Below, piece after piece: positions 23,421 through 35,130 of a DNA stretch of 64,000 nt. The stretch is from Elysia chlorotica. Lineage: Eukaryota > Mollusca > Gastropoda > Plakobranchidae. The translations under genes and the position numbers were made by a program. The stretch spans positions 285,110 to 349,109 of the forward strand of contig RQTK01000336.1 of assembly GCA_003991915.1 (NCBI GenBank). Reading direction: 5' to 3'. The first letter of the stretch is position 1; every line of letters starts with the position of its first letter. The notes below the pieces were generated by a model, which was not told the origin of the DNA, ran no database searches, and saw nothing but the letters and a program-made list of their open reading frames with translations.

Positions 23421-25062
23421 CTCCACGAAGAAAAAAATTCTTTATCAATGTTTTCATCAAGGCACTTTTTTTTTAACAGAAAGAAATGGACGGTCATGGT
23501 TGATGGTGTATCTGACTAATGTGACACATAAAAAGAATGGTGCTTAATAATATTAGCTGTTGTTATTGTTGTTTTTTATAGTTTTCAACCAGTGCATTTT
23601 AAGGCGATAAGGCAAGACCTACAATAACAAATTATCCAAAACAGATATAATACCCTACAAGCATCTCCATATACACTCTTTTCGATAACAGCAAGTAAAA
23701 TATTCTGACGTTGGTCGTGGCAACCGCCCGCGATACCTCCTGGTTGCTGCTGATGGACGCTTTCCTTAATCGTCATGAAATCAAGAACATAGTGTAGCTC
23801 AAGCGTCCTTGACCTTTAACGAAGGAATAAACCGTTTAAGCTAGACGCTGATTTCTTTTCAGCGTCTATTTGTTCATGTAGGGGATTTTAAAACTGGAGA
23901 GCTTTACTTGGGGTGCGTTGTTTGATTTACAATTATCCAAAAATGGTGGAAGAGTTTTCTGTTGACCGCGCGTTATCTCTTTCAACTTTTGCCGAGTTGG
24001 GGTTGAGTGTTTATCCCTTGTTCTACTCGGAACCATATCCAGAATAGTGTCACAACCAAACTCCTAACCGCCTACCCGTTGTGGAAATCCCTCTCGAGCG
24101 GAGTGATCACATAGAAAATCTAAGGTGGCGATCTAGGAAACTAGAGCATATTTTAACGCGCGTCAGAGAAGTTCAATACTTGGCTCCTGTTTGGGGCCAA
24201 AGTCTACCCGATCAAGGTTTGGGTTTGTTGTTATGGGGATATTTAAAATCTTCTACGTTATTTTGTAGTTGTTTTACTTTTTTTTATTTTTTCCCCTTCA
24301 ATGTTATGCATGATTGCGCAATGACTCTTCTCTTAGTTTATATTTATGGAAACCCTCAATAAAAGTATGGGTAAGTTTTCCCTATTTTACTGTGCTAAAA
24401 ATAGACTAATAAAACCGAGTTACGTAACTATAATGTTTGTAGGTGGTCCCTGTGATGACGTCACAGTTGTCATTGAGTAAATCATTTTGTGTCAGGCAGC
24501 ACAGTAGAGCGGACCCTGGAGTTAGAATTAGATCTAGAGTCCTCAGCGCTTGTGTTTGGACAGAGGTGGAGAATGTTAACTCTCAAACAAAAGGGACGTT
24601 TAATTCAAACAAAAACATTCTAATTTTAGAGAAGCAGGCTAAAATCACGTGGCATACCACATTTTAAACTGAAGTCCTGAATCTCTTTTTATCTTTGTCT
24701 ATCTCTCCTGTGAGCAATCCATTCATGAACACCTAAGTTTAGTCCATATTTAGCCTGGACTTAACTCGATTACGTAAAAGTTTTGTCATGTTCTGTGCTT
24801 CCTAATCTAACGGTCGGAATAGTTGATGGATTTGGAGGTTGGATATTTAAGGCTTAAACACATTCAAATGTATAAATGACACAAACAAAACAGAAACAGT
24901 CTCTGTTTCAAACATAATTATCTTAAAATCAGGGGGCAGCCAATATCAGCACGGGTTGTGTGACGTCACTAAATTTTTGTTCTGTAGATTATATCTTTTT
25001 TGTGGGTCACACTGCGTCGTCAATCTGTGTGATTCTTGGATTCCGTATATCTGTACTGTGGG
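23421..25062. other. No recognised gene; two full CRE palindromes
   Basis: No exon is recognised. TGACGTCA occurs at 24456-24463 and 24961-24968. Open frames at 24081-24362 and 24443-24667 (+) have no family resemblance I can name. Confidence 0.4.
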
Positions 25063-25164
25063 TCGAACTGGCTCCGTCCTCTAAGATGCGTGGTCGTGTT
25101 ATCTCCCGTGGTCTTTCGTTTTTTTTCTATTTGGTTTGATGTTGTTGTTGTTGTTGTTTTTGTT

Positions 25165-25201
<37 letters not shown>

Positions 25202-25750
25202 TGTGTTTTTCTTTTTTTTTGTACCATTCCGTGCTGAAAACGAAGACCAGGAGTCTATACATACACACACATACACACATAGCTCTATAGGCAAACAAAA
25301 CACTCTGGCCGCCACATACAGAGCGATACACGCCGCCATGATAGCCACATATTCAAGGGAAATACTCGTATAGCCACACACACACACACATATATAGTAA
25401 GACTTAGCGCCCTTGCGGCATCCATGGATGCAGAACAGGATTTCTCAGATGCGACGAATAACAGCCTCCAACATGGCGTCCACGAGGACCAATCAACGCC
25501 AAGGATGCTAATGAAACAGTAACACGCCGCAGAAATGGCTCAGACAAAAGAGGGGAAGCAACTGTGTTTACGTAGGCAGAAGCCGGGACTGGCCCGAGAA
25601 CGAGGCCAGTCTACGGTAGAAAGGGAGCCAATAATTTGCCCAATTTCTGAGACGCGTTTCCTTTTAGGGAAGCTTTTCTTTCGAGCAGGCCTCCCATGCC
25701 GACCTAACGAACCTAATTAGCAGTGGTTTTTCTAGCGGGGATTTCCTCTC
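25063..25750. repeat. 688-bp direct repeat, copy 1
   Basis: Begins TCGAACTGGCTCCG and ends TTTCCTCTC. It matches 28043-28730 almost perfectly at a constant offset of 2,980 bp. Only three substitutions are visible by eye: one in a T run at 25211, and two at 25742-25743. It contains a (TTG)n tract, CA runs, YY1-like ACATGGCGTCC next to CCAAT, and GC-balanced sequence with an unrecognised 61-codon frame at 25535-25720. No terminal inverted repeats were found, so it may be a segmental duplication rather than a transposon. Confidence 0.95.
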
Positions 25751-28042
25751 GCCGGGCGCGGACCACATTGTCAGTCCTGTCTGGTCGCGGCAGCTCAGAG
25801 ATCAGCCGATGGACAATGTCCAACAATGGCCGCTTTGACCCTTGATCTAACTGCCCCTCGTGATGTGCATACATTTCACAAATTTGATTGGACTGTAATC
25901 TCGCCCATGCAGATTGCGATCTGAATAGATTATGGATGCATGTTATATAGATTGGCTTTCCGTGGAATAACTCGAATGTTACAGTATCGCCAACAATTAT
26001 TTTATATCGACATTAGAATTGACCAGAATACGGCGCAGCAAAGTGGTTGAGAGTGGGTTGGGAGACCATTTCCCTAATTCGATAGTTGTCAACCTGAAGT
26101 ACGTCCACTATTGCGGCCATTTTTGTTCAGACCAAATATTATGAAAACTGTATTTTTGCTGCCATTTTTTTAATTCAGACAATAGATGGACCTGAAAATT
26201 AAACTAAACTCTGTTGATAGAAAAGACACTCTCTGTAGAGCTACAACTAGATATCTAGTCAGGCTTGGATCTTGATCTAGTATTAACTTGACTAGCTCTA
26301 TTTCTAGATTTAGCCAAAATGTAGATTCTAGATTTGGATGAAATATATCTAGTTTGTAATAGACCTGGATTTTATATTGTAGGCTTGAGATATATTTAAT
26401 CTAGTTACCATTTTTCTGTTTAGAGCAATAATAATTAGTTGAAATCTAATGTTACTAGTGTCAAAGCTTAGTTATATATGGGTGTAAAGGAAACTTTTGA
26501 TCGGGGTATCCCTGCTTGACTTGTTCTAAGGAACATCGCCCATTGCCCACAATCAATGATCAAATCGCAAATTACAAAGCAGCCCCATTTGTCTGGATTG
26601 GTCTGTGTACCAACTTTAAAGAATCGCTTGAGCTTGTCGTTTTAAAAAATAGGACTGTGAATTCACCAAGTGATGCGGAATGTAGTTAGAATCCATGAGC
26701 TCTGCTGTAGGTTGAAATCAACTCATCAAACAACAGAATGTCAGTAATGCTACTCGGTGCAGCTCATTGTAGTTTTTAGAAGAGATCATAAAGTGCACAA
26801 ACGGATTTTGTTTTCGATCTACTTAAAAATTCACTATACGGTTTGTGTCTGTGGAAGATCTACATTGTCTTTCAACAAATTGGAAAAGCTTTTTGTGAAC
26901 TCTCATTTCCAACCGGTATTGAAAGATAATGGGTTGTTCTTGCTAGATCATATTACCTGTCACCATCGATGTCATATTATTTCTTTTTATACCTACTCGT
27001 TGAAGGCTACTAATTCGTTGGCATTAATGTTACCTTAACAAAAATGGTTGATCTAGTACTGTTGGGGCAGTTTGCAGGACAACTGTAGAAGCTGCCTGGC
27101 CGTTTCAGGTGGAGGCGTTAGTGGTGATTTAGATCTAGATCTAATCCATGTGGCTCTATCTTCTTTTCGTGGTGGTGTACCAGATCTAAAACTGTGTCTA
27201 CGTTGTGGAGGTCTAGAGCTATGTCTGTTTTCACTTTGTCGTAGATCTAGATCTAGATTTCGACCAGTAGGCCTAGATACGGATGGTTGATCAAGTTTTG
27301 TTTGTGATTGTGTGGTTGGGGGGATTTGATTTTTATTGAGTGTTGCTGCTAAGTATCTGGATCGTCTTAAACGACGTCTTTTTTCTCATCTGCCATCGTA
27401 ATAGATGTAATCTAGATCTAGATCTTACACAGCCAAATTTTGCTCATGATACAGTTGAGTCATGCGTCTTGGTTAAATAATTCAGATCTAGTTCCTAGAT
27501 TATTCCTGAGTCAGTTGTCATTGTTTTAAGTGACAGAGTAAATATGCGGTGATAAACTTTTTAGAATTGCCGCTCTCAAATGCCAAAGCGTACACCGTTT
27601 TTTGTTTGTTTGTTTTTGTTTGTTTGTTGTTGTTGTTTTTTTTGTTGTTTTTTTCCGAAATGCGCTACTTTTATGAAAATGAAGAGGAATGCACTTGACC
27701 TAATAATACAGATTGTCCTTTACGGGAGGAGTACATTGAATTTTTATATAGTATCAAAGGTCGAATACAACATTGCTTTTGTAAAAAATGGTGGTCATGT
27801 CCCTTTTCTGATGTATGTTCATAAAAAATATGTTTTATAATTTTCAAGTGATTGAGTAAGTCTGTAGAGATGGGCGAAAATCGAGGCGGGGAGCCCCAAT
27901 GAGTACTAATCTTTTTATATATAGATGCCAATGCCGGTTTGAACGTCGATAACTTAATCCGGCTTTCTTTCATCTTCTTAATTTGTTTCCACCAAATGTG
28001 AAATATCTCTGTCAGAAAATAAACTGTAATCAATTTAACATA
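25751..28042. other. No recognised gene; AGATCT-rich AT region
   Basis: AT-rich. From 26210 to 27500 there are many TCTAGA/AGATCT palindromes, including tandem AGATCTAGATCT at 27128, 27242 and 27415. Open frames at 26757-27038 and 27580-27840 (+) carry no recognisable domain. Confidence 0.5.
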
Positions 28043-28144
28043 TCGAACTGGCTCCGTCCTCTAAGATGCGTGGTCGTGTTATCTCCCGTGGTCTTTCGTT
28101 TTTTTTCTATTTGGTTTGATGTTGTTGTTGTTGTTGTTTTTGTT

Positions 28145-28181
<37 letters not shown>

Positions 28182-28730
28182 TGTGTTTTTTTTTTTTTTT
28201 GTACCATTCCGTGCTGAAAACGAAGACCAGGAGTCTATACATACACACACATACACACATAGCTCTATAGGCAAACAAAACACTCTGGCCGCCACATACA
28301 GAGCGATACACGCCGCCATGATAGCCACATATTCAAGGGAAATACTCGTATAGCCACACACACACACACATATATAGTAAGACTTAGCGCCCTTGCGGCA
28401 TCCATGGATGCAGAACAGGATTTCTCAGATGCGACGAATAACAGCCTCCAACATGGCGTCCACGAGGACCAATCAACGCCAAGGATGCTAATGAAACAGT
28501 AACACGCCGCAGAAATGGCTCAGACAAAAGAGGGGAAGCAACTGTGTTTACGTAGGCAGAAGCCGGGACTGGCCCGAGAACGAGGCCAGTCTACGGTAGA
28601 AAGGGAGCCAATAATTTGCCCAATTTCTGAGACGCGTTTCCTTTTAGGGAAGCTTTTCTTTCGAGCAGGCCTCCCATGCCGACCTAACGAACCTAATTAG
28701 CAGTGGTTTTTCTAGCGGGGAAATCCTCTC
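28043..28730. repeat. 688-bp direct repeat, copy 2
   Basis: Second copy of the unit at 25063-25750, same orientation, about 99.5% identical by eye, including the TTG and CA tract lengths. Its right end is joined directly to the 28-bp minisatellite. Confidence 0.95.
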
Positions 28731-29165
28731 GTAGACCTGTCAGAACACCCCCTGCTCTATAGACCTGTCAGAACACCCCCTGCTCTATAGACCGGTCAGA
28801 ACACCCCCTGCTCTATAGACCTGTCAGAACACCCCCTGCTCTATAGACCGGTCAGAACACCCCCTGCTCTATAGACCGGTAAGAACACCCCCTCCTCCTG
28901 ACCCCTCCGGTCCACCCCCCCCCCTCTCGCCCCTTCTCTAATAGACTGGTCAGAACACCCCCTGCTCTAATATACCTGCCAGAACACCCCACCCCCCACC
29001 CCCCGCCTTTCTCTATTAGACTTGTCAGAACACCCCCTGCTCTATACACCCGGACCTGTCACCCCCCCTCCCCATATAATAGACCAGTCAGCTCCCTCTA
29101 CCCCTGCTCCAATAGATTCACCACACGCTATCCCTCAGCCCAATCCTTGTTTTAATAGACCGGCT
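28731..29165. repeat. Minisatellite, 28-bp unit
   Basis: ATAGACCTGTCAGAACACCC plus CCTGCTCT, with ACCGGTCAG variants. The first five to six copies are near perfect from 28731. It then becomes irregular with C-rich insertions (28905-29020) and fades by 29165. Confidence 0.95.
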
Positions 29166-30067
29166 TTCTGGACTTTTGAGTGCGCCACTCGACTCCACCC
29201 AGTCGTCCAGTCAATATTGACCACCGGCCGCCATGTTGACAGCTTAACCTATTGACCTGACGGAAATGTTCCGGTATGAATCTAGATGTCCGCTCTAAAC
29301 TACAGAATTCGATAAGTCCTTCTGTCAAGCAGCCTTTATAATTGCAGTCTATTGTGAAATTTTATAACTAATTTGTGCGTCTCAAGAGATTTCTCATATT
29401 TCGAAATAACATAAATAACAAAAGTCTATGTCTCTTGTTGAGAAATTATTAAAGACTTAATGGGGAGAGCAGTACTTAGTTCTTTCTTGTGAACTCCGAT
29501 CTCTTTGTGTCTCATTTGTCTCCCAGACTCTTACTCTCTACCTCTCTCTTACATACTTTATCCCCCTTCATTGTGTCCGTACCCTCTGTCTCTCTGTCTC
29601 TTTTTCTCTCTATCAAGCTATCTATCTATTTATCTCTATTTATCTCCCCGTCCCCCTATTTTAACCAATGGTAACGTTAACTCACTGTTCACCATTAATA
29701 TAGGGGGAAAGTCCTGAGCTCGAAGAACAAGAGGAGATAATCTGTTCACCTACATGTGTTTCTGACACCAGGAGTCGCTCTCCAGTTGCCGAGACAGTTT
29801 TGGCGATGTGTCTGCTCTGTTTAGGTCTGGTCTTTGACTGACATTGCGTCTGATCTTAGTACATATAGTTCTGTTTTCACCTTGAAGTCCAATGATTCAT
29901 GCTGAGCCCATTCCTATGTCATTGATTGTGCCAATTTAACTTTTTAATCTACATTTTAGCACAATTTTTTACCGTCGATTTATCTGCGATATAGATCTAT
30001 CTAAGTGTCTATAAATCTTTTCCCTGTAGAAAATGAATGTGTATCTATCTATCTATCTATATTATAT
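29166..30067. other. No recognised gene
   Basis: A YY1-type GCCGCCATGTTG lies at about 29228. A CT-rich tract (29500-29660) and a TATC run (30035-30060) follow. No exon is recognised. Confidence 0.4.
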
Positions 30068-30500
30068 ATGTGGCGTTGGTTCTATGAAGTGGGTCCTGAT
30101 AAAAGTCACTTTGTCTAAATAAATTGATATGACTTGGAAATACTATCTTATCAACATTAACAACAAAAACAAGTACTAGAAATCCTTTTTAGAAACGCTG
30201 CAATTTAACAAGAGTTCAGAATACAACTCAAAAATGTCTAGATCTAAATCAATGCTTGTGGGTCTAGCTAGATCTCTGGATTTAAACAACAGCAAAAATA
30301 GCAGCGTTCATTATGAAAAAATGTTTAAACACAACCAGACGCATAAACATTCCTCAATCATTACGCAAGACACAGATCTAGAAGTTTCCAGGTCCACTTG
30401 GAGTCCATTCGAGTACACTCCAGAAACTAGACTAGCTCACATATTCACTAATACTACTCACCACACTCTTTAATGCCAAACCAAATTTCGAGTATAATTA
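30068..30500 (+). repeat. Dispersed repeat family, copy A
   Basis: Shares an ordered series of blocks with 34251-34735: TGGCGTTGGTT, AATAAATT/ATAATGAA, TACTAGAAATCCTT, AGAAAC, GAATGTC/AAATGTC followed by ATCTAAATCA, ATAAACA, ACAGATCTAGAA and AGCTCACATA with TCACTAA. It is diverged and includes large length differences. Element class unknown. Confidence 0.75.
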
Positions 30501-31284
30501 TTCTAGAATTCACCCGTTCTCGCTAAATATCTGATTTCTTGAACACTACTCACGCCAGCATTATTAGCTTATTCGATGTCGCAATATACCTATTGGTCAA
30601 CCTATTTGTCTCGCTACCTATCTCTCTGCTATCTTTCTTTATACCCATGTACCCAACTTGGTCTGGCTGTTCACGGATCACTTTATTTTAACCAATCTAC
30701 CTACCTACCACTTGGCCAACTGTCCACCTGAAGTCTAGAACGTGCCCACCACAGCCAAACTCAACCCATCTACAGTAACCAACCGACGCACTGGAGAGGC
30801 GCTATTTGCATAACTTGTTTTGCTGCGCCGCGTCGGGCGACATAGATTCATACGCGCCTAAATTTCTCTGATTTGAGCATAGCGGAGGTTTATGGACATC
30901 AAAGGGCAGCAAGAACTGCTTTTTTCTTTTTAGAACAAGAAAGAGAGAAGATGAGGTAAGAAATGATTGGACTAAAACTGTGTTTTGGTTAGTGGGGGGT
31001 GGTGGTGATGGTGGTGGTGCTTTCAGAATACTAAATATCTCTAACTTGTGATATAGCGTGTTCTTATTTTCCCAACTCTTGGATCTATCATGATTTTCAT
31101 GACAATGTTCTTGTAATACTTAGATACAATGTAATAAACTAAAACTGCTTTTTGAAGACAGTCTGTGTACAGATATTGGGCTCAGAAACTTGGCGTCTGT
31201 GTTTCCCTTTGTCTACCGTTAACATGACAGCTAGGTTTAAACATATAAGGCCGAAATGTGACATATCAGTAAAAGAGATTCTCA
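30501..31284. other. No recognised feature
   Basis: No exon. Short GGTGGTGATGGTGGTGG repeat near 31003-31018. Confidence 0.4.
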
Positions 31285-31525
31285 GTGTTGACAAACCAGA
31301 AGGCTGCGCTTCGAGTTAGCGCCCTTGCCACAAGAGACCTAACCTGGTCAAGTCCATCTTCGCCGCTAGGTGGCGCCTATTACGTGGGAAGGCGCGCGCA
31401 GGACGCCTGGCTGCTCAAATCAATGTCGTCTGCCATAATGGCCTCGCATGGGGGCGGGACAGGGAGCGTTCCACTGCGCTTGCGCAGGATTGGGACACTC
31501 GGCACAAGGACTTCCGGTGGGAATT
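31285..31525. promoter_or_regulatory. CpG-rich patch with CTCF-, NRF1-, GC-box- and ETS-like sites
   Basis: GC- and CpG-rich island in AT-rich surroundings. CCGCTAGGTGGCGCC (31363-31377) is very close to the CTCF core. CTGCGCTTGCGCAG (31474-31487) is a one-mismatch NRF1-type palindrome. GGGGCGGGAC (31451-31460) is a GC box, ACTTCCGGT (31510-31518) an ETS site, and AATGGCC (31437-31443) YY1-like. This combination is typical of ubiquitous promoters, but no exon downstream on either strand is recognised. Confidence 0.45.
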
Positions 31526-31559
31526 GGTCCAATTTCATATAGAAGTAGGAACACCAGGA

Positions 31560-31658
31560 GGGAAGCACATACAGAGAGAAAGAGGGAGGCGAAAAGACAG
31601 AGAGAGGGCAAGAACAATAGATAGAGGTGGAGTAGGGGTGATGGAAAGTGTGGGAAAT

Positions 31659-31705
<47 letters not shown>

Positions 31706-31735
31706 TAGAGAGAGAGAGTGGAACAACACGTTCTG
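31560..31735. repeat. GA-rich tract with (GA)n array
   Basis: Purine-rich, with a GA array at 31661-31720 broken by GGGA and GATA. Confidence 0.93.
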
Positions 31736-32195
31736 GAAATATATAAATCTTTAGTGCTTGTGGTAATCGTGTACGTAACTTAATCTAGATCTAGATATCT
31801 CGGGTGTTTGCTGTTATTTAGATAGATAAAAAACAATCGATAAAATCAATACGTATAGATTGCCGAAAATTGCCGAAAAAACTAATTTAACTAGATGCGA
31901 TGTTATTCGGGAGCATGGTGGGCATATCTCTGGGTAGAACGTCTCCAAGATTGCCCATTGGGTGCCTGTACAGCAGAATGGACAGATGTGGAAGGAGAGT
32001 GGTTCAACATAATTAGTATTTGGACTTAATTTCTGAGCGGCCACCTTTGCAAGTCTACTAACGCCTTTAGAATTTATTCTTCAATAAATCCCTCTAACTA
32101 TTCCAATTTGTTAACATCTTGAGTATTTCAAGTTTGTTTTAAGACGAGTACCCTCCACAACAGTTAATAATAACTGAAACTTCACAAGCGCCGTG
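31736..32195. other. No recognised feature
   Basis: AT-rich. One AATCTAGATCTAGATATC cluster near 31782. No exon. Confidence 0.4.
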
Positions 32196-32725
32196 TCTGA
32201 ATAGCCAAATTTAGAGCTGTATCTGTCTGACCAAATGTAGCGCTTTGTATTTTTGACCACAATGTAGCTCTGTGTCTGTGTGACCAAATGTAGCTCTGTG
32301 TCTGTGTGACCAAATGTAGCTCTGTGTCTGTGTGACCAAATGTAACGCTGCGTCTGTGTGATCAAATGTAGCGATGTGTCTGTGTGACCAAATGTAGCTC
32401 TGTGTCTGTGTGACCAAATGTAACGCTGTGTCTGTATGACTAAATGTAGCGCAGTGGCTGTGTGACCAAATGTAGCGCTGTGTCTGTGTGACCAAATGTA
32501 GAGCTGTGTCTGTGTGACCAAATGTAGCGCTGTGTCTGTGTGACCCAATGTAGCGCTGTGTCTGTGTGACCAAATGTAGCGCTGTGTCTGTATGACCAAA
32601 TGTAGCTTTGTGTCTGTGTGACCAAATGTAGCACTGTGGCTGTGTGACCGAATGTAGCGCTGTGTCTGTGTGAAATATTGTAGCGTTGTTCCTAGGTGAC
32701 CAAATGTAGCGCTGTGGTTGTGTGA
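32196..32725. repeat. Minisatellite, 26-bp unit, ~20 copies
   Basis: Unit AATGTAGCGCTGTGTCTG plus TGTGACCA. Variants carry CTCTG, CGATG, AACGC or GAGCTG at the same site. Because 3 x 26 is a multiple of three, minus-strand frames stay open and give histidine/threonine-rich pseudo-repeats that I do not consider genes. Confidence 0.96.
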
Positions 32726-33492
32726 GCGTTGCGTCTGCCTTCTACGTTTTGAAAAGACTCAGACGCAAACTAAATTTTTTTATTGCCTTTTTGTTTCTTT
32801 TGATGTTGTTGTTTTTGTTTTTTTGGCAAATTTTTTTTCACTAATTTAGATTCGGTTATTATTTTCAAATGTGCCGCATTGTTCTTGTATATAACGTCTC
32901 TGAAGTCTTCTGGATCACATTTTTTTTCTAAAGCTCTGATTAGGCTGGTCACTTTTTATATCGTTGTTCACAACTCCTAGTCACGCCACGTATTGTTCCC
33001 TGTGAAAGGCTTTTAATATGCGTTCAGTAATGGAACAGTTTTGTTGATTTGTTTTTTGGTTCTCTCTCTATGTAAATGTTCAAAGCTTACGAATTATTAT
33101 AAAATGTATGTCGCTGCGCACATTGACAGTTCCGTAACAAGACAAGCATAGTGGTTTCCAAAGAGAGCATTACTTTCTTTTCTTTTATTAATTAAAGAGA
33201 TTTGGCTAAGGACCAATTTCCAACAGTCTGTGGTTTTTTACGGTAAGTCATAGGAATTGCTTCAACCAAACGTCTCTGGTTAAGAGGTGTCGGCAAATGT
33301 GTGAAGATTGCCTCGATAATCATGGCGGGCACAGAGGTACGTGACGGTACGTGATCACTGCTCTACGGAGTTCTCTTCTCTTTGGTTTTTACGGTAAATA
33401 ACCGACGAGTTGAATTGCGCCACTTCGCCCAGGGGACGAGTTAACACTTGTCGCCGTACATGATCCCTTGGGAACTTAGAGCGACGTCAAAC

Positions 33493-33494
<2 letters not shown>
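32726..33494. other. No confirmed gene; possible short first exon at 33322
   Basis: T-rich (32780-32840), then unassigned. ATAATCATGGCGGGC at 33316-33330 is a good start context and YY1-like. It is followed after five codons by GAG|GTACGT, a plausible donor. No downstream exon was found. Confidence 0.3.

Positions 33495-33542
<48 letters not shown>
33495..33542. repeat. (GA)n microsatellite
   Basis: About 23 GA units. Confidence 0.95.
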
Positions 33543-33543
<1 letters not shown>

Positions 33544-33829
33544 TTTAACACTTCTGCTCTATCATCGTAGATTACAGCTTCAAAAAGCTATAATGTTCTG
33601 CGGTTGAAGGGAGAAAGGAAGTGTGAAGAGAGACACTAGTGGGATAATTCTTGCAAGCGAGATGTGCGTGTGAAGACGTTTCCTTAAACTTAAAGAAGGA
33701 TTTTGAACCTGTTACATTTTATTTTAGCCAAGAGTCATGGCCGCATATCTTACCCAACACGCCAGAGTCTCGTTATATTACCCGTCCCGTATGTGCTCTC
33801 TTCTCTACACGGAGAGGATCTCTTTGTCT

Positions 33830-33836
33830 CTCTCTC

Positions 33837-33873
<37 letters not shown>

Positions 33874-34005
33874 CTCTCCGCCCATTTCTATTTCTCTCTA
33901 TCTCTCTCCCTCTCTATCTTTCTTTCTCTCTCTTTTTTCCCTCTCTCCTCTCTGTCTTCCTTCTCTCTATCCTTCCCTATTTACCTACCTATCTATCATT
34001 TTATC
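33830..34005. repeat. Pyrimidine-rich (CT)n tract
   Basis: CTCTCT/TTTCTC/TATCTCTC low-complexity sequence. All leucine/serine-rich frames across it are artefacts. Confidence 0.93.
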
Positions 34006-34009
34006 ATTT

Positions 34010-34250
34010 TCACCATGGTTTAAAGAAGGAAGCAACCGCCTTAATAACCTTAAGTCGTTTATGTTAAATCCTCGCCGTGAAACCTCTCACTATTTTACAC
34101 TCTCTGATGGAATGTTACTCAGTATTTTTTGTTCAGCCTACAGGCCCATTAGTCCAAGAATGTAAACTGTTATAATTGTGCCTAATATTCCAATGATATA
34201 CATGTAGCTCACTTCGGTGATCATGTTTGTTTTTTAAGCATCGACGGAGT
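34010..34250 (+). repeat. Dispersed repeat with partial relatives at 9140 and 23130
   Basis: Left part (ATGGTTTAAAGAAGG, GCAACCGCCTTAAT) matches 9140-9200. Right part (TTTTTGTTCAGCCTAC, then AATGTAAACTGT) matches 23125-23165. Together these suggest that one interspersed element is represented by fragments at the other two sites. Confidence 0.55.
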
Positions 34251-34753
34251 GTGGCGTTGGTTTAATAAAGTGCATTCCTGTTTCAGGTCAATTTGTTGAA
34301 TATATTTCACGTATTCACTATCACACTATCGTGTCAATAATATAAACAAAATAATGAATACTAGAAATCCTTGACAGAAACACAAATATTTAACGTCTGG
34401 GGGATAAAAACAAAAGTCAGGAATGTCCATATCTAAATCAGTACTTGGCAATATATCTAGATTTATACTAGATCCAAATAACATCGTTCACTGTGGCAAG
34501 CTGTTACAATACGAACATATGTATAAACACTTCTCTCTCGCTCTACAAAAAAACAGTAATCTTTCTCTCACTCTACCGCGCTCTGCTCTCATATAAAAAA
34601 GCACAGATCTAGAAATTAACAGATCTATCTAGCTATAAGAAAATTCCAGAAATGCCCAGACTCTAGCTCACATAGTCACTAACATTTATCACCCCCTCTC
34701 TTCTGAGCGTGAACCGACTCCGAGCATATTCTCGAACCCTCCAGTATCTTTTT

Positions 34754-34835
<82 letters not shown>

Positions 34836-34962
34836 GTCTATCTATCTATCTATCTATCTAACTCTAGCTCACATAGTCACTAACATTTATCACCCCCTCT
34901 CTTCTGAGCGTGAACCGACTCCGAGCATATTCTCGAACCCTCCAGTATCTTTTTTTATCTAG
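34251..34962 (+). repeat. Dispersed repeat family, copy B, with internal 201-bp duplication
   Basis: Homologous in block order to 30068-30500. Its last ~100 bp (34660-34762, from CTCTAGCTCACATAG to CCAGTATC followed by T and TATC) is repeated identically at 34861-34962. The two copies are separated by a long TATC array, so a 201-bp unit including the microsatellite was duplicated. Confidence 0.85.
34755..34860. repeat. (TATC)n microsatellite
   Basis: About 26 TATC units with one TGTC interruption. Confidence 0.97.
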
Positions 34963-34979
34963 CTAGTTATATGTTCATG

Positions 34980-35110
<131 letters not shown>

Positions 35111-35130
35111 CTATAAGTCAATCCATTCAT

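Noticed and set aside
25535-25720. 61-codon frame present in both 688-bp duplicates
   Set aside because: Identity of the duplicates explains its preservation. There is no recognisable domain and it is too short to support as a gene.
32111-32634. Long minus-strand open frames with HTDTALHLVTQTQ-type repeats
   Set aside because: They are a 26-bp minisatellite read in frame. There is no start context, splice signal or non-repeat coding sequence.
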